64,000 nt of DNA from Anopheles merus (Eukaryota > Arthropoda > Insecta > Diptera > Culicidae), in assembly GCF_017562075.2 (NCBI RefSeq), contig NC_054084.1, positions 8,888,640 to 8,952,639 on the forward strand, read 5' to 3'. Position 1 is the stretch's first letter; each line of letters starts with the position of its first letter. The position numbers were made by a program, and so were the translations under genes. Positions 35,901-46,500 of the stretch are shown in pieces. The notes beneath the pieces are model-generated. The model was given only the letters and a program-made list of their open reading frames with translations. It searched no databases and had not been told where the DNA came from.

Positions 35901-38900
35901 GGCCGTTTCAATTAAAGAGGTCAGAACATTCTCACGGCGTCGTATGAAGCCTGGACACATGTAAAACTTGCTTTTTTGAGACATTTTTTGTTGCACGACT
36001 AGCACCCGCTCCACCAGCTCTGTTAAATAACCCACACATTTACATAAACCGTTTTCGAAGCGTTGGGAAAGCGTTCGTCCCTGATCACGCATCTCATAAC
36101 CACTGCAATGCAACCGATCAATTTGCAATCAAGCAAATCCATCCAATCGCACCCGTGGATCCGTCGAAGTGAAGTGAGGTAAGGAAGACGAAACAAAAAA
36201 ATGGCAAACATGCACGACCGTCACGCAATTGTGCACTGCCTGCCCGTCAAGATCAATGTCAGCCGTTTCTGTTACCCGGTGGTGGGCGCAGGTTGGCGTC
36301 AACGTCGTCGTCGTCGTCGTCAAACCCCCCCCCCCCCAAACCCTGTGCTTATGCTAACTGACCACCCACAACAGTCCAACCCGGCCACAACAGCAGCAGT
36401 GAGCCCACACGACCAGGATCGCTGCCAGTACCTTCCACTGCATTGCGGAAGTTCCTGATCCGGCAAGGAGACTAATTTCGATTGACTAATCTGCAAAGTA
36501 AGCAAGCAAGAAGGAGTAAATTGGTGGTTCGGCATCGCTTCCCCACCTGCGTTGTGGGAGGTTGGTTGAGAATTGTGGTGAATTGGTTGGGGAAGCACAA
36601 ACCCATGTAATTAGCAGACGGTTTGTGTGCTGGACGGACGCAGGCAGCCGGGCCGATTGCGTGGGCTTTAATGGATTCGTTCAATGTGTAAGCAAATAAT
36701 CGCTGAAAGGGAAGTAAAACCCAGTCTGCCTGCCTGCCAGCCAGGTCCCGAAACGTGCTAAACATCTGTCGTGCTCGCCCTCGACATGCGTGTTCGTTCG
36801 GTTTTTTGCTGCTGGTGGGCGCTGTATATATGTACCAAAAAAACAAAAGAAAAAAAAAAGAAACACTGATGTAATTGATTCACGAAGACGGCCGTAAAGT
36901 CACCGCAAAAACGCAGGCTTTTAACCGCGATGGCACGCACGGGCGGAGCTTTCTTTGCGCTTTGCACACGTCAAAGATCAATTACTTTCTTGTTTCTAGT
37001 TGCTTTATGATTTTATGAATCTCTCCTCGCAATGGGAAAACCACAAATGTCCTTCCTTTGCCAACAGAACATTGTAGGCAGTGGTTTTGTTACGGGGCTA
37101 TGCGATGGACCCGGCATAAATTACCCGCTTCCGGTTCTGCAGCGCCGTCAACCTTGCCGGGGTGCGGTTGCATTGTTTTCACGCCCGACATTGAACCTGC
37201 CTGTGTGTTTGTTTGTTCCCCCCCCCCATCCTTTTGCCTTTCCACGGCCAAAGGACCTGCAATCAAGGACTTTCGGTTTAAAAAAGCTCTCTCTCTTTCG
37301 CTTTGTTTTTTCCTTGCTTGCCGTATTTCACCTCCTCTCAGCAGTGGAGTAGCGTTTTCATTTACATAAATAAACACCTGGGACTTCTTGGGGCTTGCTT
37401 GAGGGGGGGCATATACACACAGAGTGTCGTATGTGCATACGTAAGGGCACGGAGGGCCGTTTGTTCCACTGCACCAGAAAATGGCACTGGCTTGTTAAAC
37501 CGAACGCGAATGCTTTTCTCGGCCCTCAAACAAGGCGGCCTTCGGTGGCGGGAGCACTTGTATGTATGGAGCTGTGGGGTCCTCCCCTCCAGAAATAGGC
37601 CACCTTGGCACGAAGAAAACTGGCAAACATAATCAGTGGATCGTTCGGTAAGAAAGGTGCGGGGTTTTTTTTACAGTGTCCAACCCGTCTTCAATTGCTT
37701 TTCTCCTTTTATGGCGTATAAGACACACGCACTCAACCGCTAATGTGTCGTTGTAATTACCCAATAAAAGAGATGTCGCCATGCAATCGAAATAGCTCCT
37801 TTCGAGCTTTCAGCTTGCACTGAAACGCAAGATAGAGCCATTTTGAAATAGGCTGTTTTCTTCGAAATACTGTAAATAAACCATTCACAAAAGCATTTTT
37901 ACACACAACCCTTCCCAAACTTTGCTGATAAGCCTGCAAAGCTAAAAGAGTTGTACCACCTCAGGGCGTGAGTGAGGCGGCGAGAGATTGAGTCGGTTGC
38001 GTTTTTTGGACTGATTGCAACACACGATCGCCTTGTGGGTAGAGAAATGGAACGGTGCAGAGTAGAGTAGAATACCTCGCAACCTGTTTCTCGCCCAGGT
38101 AATTGCTTTTGGCCCATTTTGGGGTAGCCAACCCGTTCCCTGGGGAAAAGCAGTGGACGTTGGGGTTCGCTGTTGTTCAATCAAAAATCAACGCACCAAA
38201 AGCAGCACGCACACATCTGAGGTACGAAGAATTTCCTTTTTACTGCCGCGTTTGCTTGCCGTCTTGTGATCGATGCAATTGGATGGATTGGGTGTTATGC
38301 AAGCAATGAGCGTGAGAACTACGGGTAGAAGGATCAAGTTTGAAGAAGTTGAGAATACATTTGATGACTAAAAGAAGTATAATGTTTCACTACTTCGTTC
38401 AAGATGTCTTCATTGCCTTCGCTGCTCATCAACTCGTTGCTCGGCTGCTTGTTTTCCACTATCTTTTATTTACCATTTTTGACTTCCATTTATCATGCAG
38501 CACCGGTCGAGCAGCTGCTTGTAACCTTTTACTGTTTTTGGGATGATCTTTGTGTTTTAACAACCTTTTCGAATTTGTATTTATAAAACACCACCCTGGC
38601 AACCCACACCGCCTATATTCGGCTGCTGGTATCCATTATTTGCAGCCTGGGATTGCCGTAGCCGTACAAGGAAAGAATATCGAATAAATAGGAATAGCTC
38701 AAGAATAACCTCGAAAAGAGATCAAAAGAGCAGCGCAACACAACGCAAACACACGCTCTTGGGGCCCGACCAAAAGGTGCGGACGTATGACACAGCCTGT
38801 GTCCAAGTGATTGTGGACACGCCGGGGCGTGTGTGAGCGAGGGTGAGTCGCTGGCCGACGACGCGCTGTAGCGCCATTTATGGAACCAGCAGAAGGGCAA

Positions 38901-40579
38901 ACGCCGACAAACGCCGGCGATCGCTGGTGATCTCTCCCTCTCTGCGTGCACGTAGATGAACAGATCGCGAGACCTGTTCTGTCCATGCCCGAGCACGCGC
39001 GTTCGGGTTCATTCCCAGCCACCACCAGATCGTGTACAAGAGCGCGGTGAGACTCCCGGTGCGGTGGTTCGAAAACAGACGCGAAAAGGTGACATAATCA
39101 ATAGCCCAAGCAGCAGCAGCAGCAGCAACAGCAGCAACGTTCGACATGAAACATGAACACGCGGTCGTCCTCTGCATCTTATGCTGAGAGTGCAATAATT
39201 TATTCACCCAAAGCCAAAGTCCCAAGGTAGTGGCAGGGAAGCATCGGGGCAAGATTGATCGTAAGTACGCATGCGCACACGTCAGATTGGATCAGTTCCG
39301 TATGAAATGTACAGAAAAAAACGTGTCAGAAGACGTGCAACGGACGTGACGCCACGCAAAAAGGGCATCTTTTGCAAACGGCGAGACGACGCTGCGCGAC
39401 CTATTTATTGATGGTCGTCCGCCCCTGTGCCATAATCGAATGCATTCATACACTACCAAGCTCCAAGCAGTGCGGAATGAGCTGAGCTGTTGCTAATTAA
39501 AAACATGTGAAAAATCACGGCCTTTGCAAGCAGATACGGCTGGAATGTCAAGAATTCGCTGCTGCTTTGGAGATAACGCAATGAGGTGCAATCAGCGTGT
39601 GGTCTGGTTTTTTTGTTCGCTCAAAAAACGCTCTCGAAACAAAGAAACTACGTTTTTAGCACGGTTCGGAAATAATAACACCCAAGACAGCAATGCTTCA
39701 TTCTACAAATAGCTGCAGCTTTCGTGCCCGTGGACAGTTCGTGTGCACGCCGGCACACACACACACACTAATCATTGCACTTGTTCACGGAGTTGCATGA
39801 TGGAGCTTTCTTTTACGCGAGGGGCTAAATATCCTTGAAAGCATCAGAGCTGTCGGGTTGGAGTGTGGTAGCGGGGTAGCGTAGCAAAAGTTTTTCCAGC
39901 CCGAGTGTGCATGCACACTCTTCGGCCACAGCAGTTGGGCGGCGTTGGACTTTCTTCCGGGCAAAGGAAGCAATAAACCTGGCCCGTTTCCCGTCGTCTG
40001 TTTCCCATAATTATAACTTCATCCATTTAACCCCTTGCCTCGTGCCTTTTTTTTGTGTGATTTGTGGGCTGATTGCAGTGCGAGAGCCCCGTACATTGCT
40101 TGCACCCATTTATTAACATCATCTTCCGCGAGGAAATGCGAAATGCTGGCCGGAGCTTTAACAAATAATAAATAACAAAAGCAAAAGCTGTAAATGATTT
40201 TTGACTAAACTTGGCAAACAATAGCGCAGCAAGCCATGCGCCCGCGCGTTTGACAGCTCCCGTTCGTGCCCTTACTTTGCTGTAATCTGAACGTGGGCAG
40301 GAAGCGTGGAGATGTGTTTTTGGCGAAGAAAATAACGCCGTTTCTCTGTTCGTAAAATTTCATTTTCAGGTTTTTGATGAAATTTCAACCGTTTGAACTC
40401 ATTGCAGCCACTTTTATAATTCGAAAAAGGGTGAAATTCCAGTAGGATTTGGTTTTTGGTGAAAATTGTGTGTTTTTCCCCCTATTAGTGCCGTGTGTTC
40501 CAAGCAAGATGGTAATGGACAGCAGTGAATGTGGAGCGTGTATTTCTGCAAACAACATTTTGAAGCACATCATTTCTAA
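32926..40579. other. Gene-poor stretch upstream of the SHIPPO gene
   Basis: No supported coding exon. Noted items: two opposed ORFs around 32984-33707 without recognisable homology; a small nested hairpin at 33781-33820; a C-tract at about 36325-36339; a possible 5' untranslated exon ending at the donor GTAAGTACG at 39261 (preceded by a CAG-repeat stretch at about 39110-39137). The interval may be the 5' intron or promoter of the gene at 40580. Confidence 0.4.
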
Positions 40580-43500
40580 ATGCGCCCTTTTGCCCTATTT
40601 CACCAGGTTGTGCTAGCCAGTACGAAACATCTGTCGACGACAGCGAGCAGCAGCAGCAGCAGCACCACCTACCGGCACAAGAGCACTACCATCAAGCGGC
40701 ACTATCGTGATTCCTCCTACCGCGTGATGGGTGGGTTCGAGCAGCGCCCCTGGACGCCGACGAAGCGGCGGGGACCGATCGCGGCGGAGCACCGTGGCCC
40801 AGGGCCACAGTATCTGCTACCACAACTGCTCGGTGAGTCACGGGCAACAGGGTTGGGAATGCGTGGGCTTCGTACCGGGTTCGCCGTCATCTTCTTCGCG
40901 TCTCCCAGTTGGCTGTCTGCCACCGTGGGGAGCCTCTCTCGGTGTGTAATGTCCGATCGAATTAAGATCAAACCGTGCGTTTCAATCTGTGCTCACCCAG
41001 GAGGCAGCAACGTGAAGGCCGCGTGCTCTTGAGCGTCAAACTGCAAACGGAACCTCGGAGCGGAGCGTTCTGGTGGGCGTTGAACTGAGCGTGTGGAAGC
41101 CACCGGAGCGCTCGGCTGTTGTTGTTGTTGTTGTTGATTGAAAAAAGCAAACAAGTGCGCAATAATACCGCTCTCGGGCACGGCCACAGTATCTCGACAA
41201 TCTCGACAAAAAAGTTCCACATTGCCTTATAAGGCGATGAGCGACGACGGAAGAGAACCGCGTCACACGCAATGTGACCCATCTCGGTTTCGGCTTACAG
41301 CGTCGCCCGTCCACCCCGCTTCCTGTCTATATGGTCATTTGGTAATAAATATTTATTTTGCTACCATATTCATACACAGAGGCATGGCAAAAAAGCAAAC
41401 GATCGGGGAATGTTTTGCGTGAAATTATCAACCACTTAATGGAAATAGTGAAACTAGGTGCGACTAACGGGCGAACCGGTGCACCCACACAGCTGTTACG
41501 AGTGTGCCACAGTGAGAAAACTTAAAAAAGCACTAAAGATTGAATAATTAGCTGCGAGATTTAATAGCAACCGCGAGATACACACACATGAAAGGCAAAG
41601 CCTGCTTGCGAAACGTTATTTTGAGCCAGATTAGCCGGCCCGAATGGCCCAAAAGAGAACCCGCCCGTTTTATAGCTAACGTTTCTAACTCGGTCCGCTT
41701 CATTTTCGGTTCTTCCATTTTAGGTACGAAAGTGGTAGACTCGAAACGGCAAGCCGCACCCGCCTACAGCTTCGGCCAGCGACACAAACCCCGCACGGAG
41801 TCGTTCAGCCCGGGCCCACTGTACAACATCACCGGGCTCGGGTGCAAAGGGAAGGATGCACCGCCGGCCTACTGCTTGCAGAGCCGCCCGAAAGAGATAC
41901 CGAAGTATCTGACGCCGGCGCCGGGCGAGTACAACATCGAGAAGGCGGACAAAATGCTGGTCAAATCGGCACCGAAGTACACGTTCGGCGTGAAGAAACC
42001 GCCCAACCCGACCAGCCAAACACCAGGTAGCGTACTTGGGGAGAGGAGCGACTGCTTCCATCCTTCACTTGTTGCTTCCGTGCCGGGGAGGGGGGGGGGG
42101 GTATATGTGAGGGGGTATAGAGGGAACTGACATTATGCCGCATCATTATCATCCCGGAAAGGTCATCCACACACACTGGTCCGATTGGAAAGCAGGGCAA
42201 CAGCGGCAGGGGTCACACTTACATACTGATCATGTTTCATCAATCTCATTCTTCATTACCTTAGTGCATCCCCAAGAAGCGCTTTCATGTTCTCTCATTG
42301 CTTCATAGATCAGACCATACTCATACAAACACATCCGAGAGGCTCATCAAACATCTTCATGCGTCACCGCCTCATCATTCATACGCCACGAAGGTCTTTC
42401 TTGCCACACAATAAGCCTTTAGTCACAGAGAACTAGAACTAACACAAGGGGCCGCTCGATGAGGAGGCAGATGCGAACTATTCCTTGGGCTTGTGTCGTC
42501 AGCTTTTTGCTTGCATCTCCGTAGCGTGTAGTTCCCTTAACCCGTTCGAAAAATCAAAACCAAAACGTAGTGTGTATGAGTTTTGCACCTTTTTCGTTTG
42601 TGCGATTGGTGTGCGGTTTGTTTTGGCACAGGAGAGTAGTGTAGAGTGTTGAGTAGCGTTTTGTGGGTTGTAGCTTAGCCTGAATCATGAAAACTAAACC
42701 TCTCTCATCCCATCGTATCATCACCGCTCGTAAGAACCGCGCTAACCCCATCAAAGAAACTTTTCAAACCGACCAAGCTGCTGGTTTGTTTGGTTAAGAA
42801 AATGCAAGAAGAATGAAAACCCACCCACGAAAAATGCCCTTCCCGCCGTGCCATATATACTTTTTAGCTCCCGGAGACTATAAGCCCGAACGTGTAGCAT
42901 TAGATAGCACCCCGAAGTTTTCCTTTGGCATCAAAACCGAGAGCAAAATCCGCAACGATACACCGGGTAAGTTTTGGGTTGAAGAACTTGTCCTCGTTTC
43001 GGCAACAGTTGAAGATGTTTTGCGTGTGTTTGTTCTTCTCCAGCACCCGGTACCTACTCACCGGAGAAAGTATTGAAAGACAAATCACCCAAGTATAGCT
43101 TCGGACTGAAAGTTATACCGGAAAAGATTGAAGAAACGCCGGGTAAGTGGCCTCGAGTGGGTAGTGCCTTTGCAACTCTGAAGTAGGTGTGTTAATATCC
43201 CCATGATCGTATCCTTTTCCTTCTTCCAGCTCCCGGAGCGTACCAGCCGGAAAAGGCACTCGCGCTGGATAAGAAACCGGCGTACAGTTTCGGCCTGAAG
43301 ACGATCGTCGAGAAGCCGAACAACACGCCCGCCCCTGGTGCATACGAGCCGGAGAAAGTAAAGCTAAACACAACCCCTGCGTACAGCTTCGGCATTCGGC
43401 CCGCGATCGAGAAGCCCAACTCCAATCCTGGTACGTAAGGGTGACGACCCACACTGTTGCAAAGCTGCAAATCATAGCACTAGTACGAAACCATTGCTTA

Positions 43501-46500
43501 ACGAACCTCTTTTCCGTGCGTTTGTTGTTTCATTTGCATCCCCATTGTTGGCTGCCTATCCTATTACCTGCTGGTCTGGTTTGCTCTTGGCACGTTCATC
43601 CGCATCACATCGCACACGTTTCATCATCGCCGCACTCAACAGCACCGGGCGCTTACGAGCCGGAAAAGGCGAAGAAGCTGATCGATCACTCACCCGCATT
43701 TGCATTCGGCATGCGCATCAACCATGACAAACCGAACAATACGCCCGGCCCGTCCGCCTACCAGGTGGAGAAGGTGAACCTGGACCATCAGCCGGCGTAC
43801 AGCTTCGGCATGCGCACGAAGGTGGCGAAGCCGAATGTGACGCCGGCGCCCGGCGCCTACTGCCCGGAGAAGGCAAACCTAGACTCAACGCCGAAGTACA
43901 GCTTTGGCATCCGACCGACAATCGATAAACCGGACAACGTGCCCGCGCCCGGTGCTTACTCTCCCGAGAAGGCCAAAGTAGATAGTAGCCCTGCGTACAG
44001 CTTCGGCTCGCGCACCAAGCAAGACAAACCAAGTGCCAATCCTGGTCCGGGAGCGTACGATGCAGACAAGGTGGATGGGAAGTCCCCGGCGTACTCGTTT
44101 GGGCTGCGACCGGACGTTGCTAAACCGAACCAAGTCCCGGGGCCTGGAGCGTACAATGCGGATCGGGTTGATCATGCAACGCCGTCGTACTCGTTCGGTG
44201 TGAAGGCCAACGTGCAGAAACCGAATCTTGTGCCCGGTCCGGGTGCATACGATGCCGATAAAGTGCACGACAAATCATCTCCGGCCTATTCCTTCGGTGT
44301 GAAGGGCAACGCTGAAAAGCCTAACGCTATTCCTGGCCCTGGAGCCTACGATGCGGATAAAGTTATTGATAAGTCCGCACCGGCGTACTCGTTCGGTGCA
44401 AGGACGAATGTGGATAAGCCTAGCGTTGTTCCAGGACCGGGAGCGTACGATTCCGACAAGGTGAACGACAAGTCGTCTCCAGCCTATTCGTTTGGAGTTA
44501 AGACAAACTTGGAGAAACCGAACGCAATCCCAGGCCCTGGGGCGTACGATGCGGATAAAGTGCACGACAAATCAACTCCAGCGTACTCGTTCGGAGTGAA
44601 GCACATGCCGGACAAGCCCAATGCTGTTCCCGGACCGGGTGCTTACGATTCCGACAAAGCGAACGACAAATCATCTCCAGCGTACTCGTTCGGAGTAAAG
44701 ACGAATTTGGAGAAACCCAGCGCCATCCCGGGACCGGGAGCGTATGACGCTGACAAAGTGATTGACAAGTCTTCCCCAGCGTACTCATTCGGCGTGAAGG
44801 CGAATGTGGAAAAGCCTAACACTATTCCCGGCCCTGGAGCGTACGATGCGGACAAAGTGAACGACAAAACTACTCCCGCGTACTCGTTCGGAGTGAAGCC
44901 TAACCTCGAGAAGCCGAACTCCATTCCTGGACCTGGGGCGTACGATGCCGAAAAAGTGATTGATAAGTCTTCCCCTGCATACTCGTTCGGTGTGAAGACA
45001 AATGTGGAAAAGCCTAATACTATTCCCGGACCTGGAGCGTACGATGCGGACAAAGTGCACGACAAATCGACTCCAGCGTATTCCTTTGGAGTGAAGCCTA
45101 ACCTTGAGAAGCCCAATGCAATTCCTGGACCAGGGGCTTATGACGCTGATAAGCTGCATGACAAGTCTTCGCCGGCGTACTCTTTCGGCGTGAAGACGAA
45201 CGTAGAGAAACCGAGCATCATTCCCGGACCGGGCGCGTACGATGCGGACAAAGCGATTGATAAGTCGTCGCCCGCGTACTCGTTTGGAGTTAAAACGAAC
45301 GTCGAAAAGCCCAGCATCATCCCGGGACCGGGTGCGTACGATGCGGATAAGGTGATCGACAAATCTTCGCCCGCGTACTCGTTCGGCGTTAAGCACAGCC
45401 TGGAGAAGCCTCACATTGTTCCCGGACCGGGTGCGTACGATGCGGACAAAGTGATCGACAAGACATCCTGCCCAGCGTACTCCTTCGGCATTAAGACGAA
45501 TGTGGAGAGGCCCAGCATCATACCGGGCCCGGGAGCGTACGATACGGAGAAGGTGCACGATTCGCACACGCCGGCCTATACGTTCGGTGTGAAGCCGCAG
45601 ACGACGAAGGTGAATCCAACGCCGGCCCCGGGCGCATACTCGCCGGAGAAGTACATCATCCACCATCCGGCCTATACGTTCGGTGTGAAGCCACACATTG
45701 ACAAGATTGATATTATTCCCGCGCCCGGAGCGTACAACCCGGAGGCGGCCAAGCTGGACAGTAGCCCGGCCTACACGTTCGGTGTGAAGCCTGTGATCGA
45801 TAAGGTGGACTTGACGCCTGCCCCGGGCACGTACTCGGTGGAAAAGGTAAAGCTGGACCATTCGCCGGCGTATCCGTTCGGAATCAAGGTGAACCGCGAG
45901 AAGCCGAATGATGTCCCAGGTAAGTTGCTGAGGTTGATTAGATAGGAGTTCTTTTAAGAAATATGGGTTCTTTGTTAAACGTATCGCTACAAGCTTCATA
46001 TTGTAGGAGTTTCATGTGGTTAAGAATAGCTATAGTAACAAGCACAGCATTTACTAAACTGTCCCTGAGCATGATTTAATGACTCTGTTTTTACACTCCA
46101 CAGCACCCGGTTCCTACAACCCGGATAAGGTGAAGCTTGATCACTCACCAGCGTACACGTTTGGCATCAAACATAAAGGCGAAACGATGAGAGATACACC
46201 GGGTAAGGCTACAAAAGACCAACGCTTTGTCCATTGCATCTGACACCATCTTCAAACTCTGCTCCTCTTCCAGCACCATCGGCCTACCAACCGGAAAAGT
46301 GTAAAAACGACTGCTCTCCAGCGTACAGCTTTGGCGTGAAGGTAAATCACGAAACGATCACTCACGACGGTCCAGGTAATGCTTTTTTGCGCTTTTCTCT
46401 CCCATCCGTTGCGTTGTGTTGCGCATGCGAATTGTTACGTTACTACACGTTACCTTCATCTCTGCATGAACCGTTATCGAATACTCGTATCTGTTTTTTT

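Noticed and set aside
44785..45999. 404-codon ORF on the minus strand
   Set aside because: It lies opposite the SHIPPO repeat exon. The repeat unit length is a multiple of 3, so one stop-free antisense unit stays open across all copies. No sensible protein, start or splice context.
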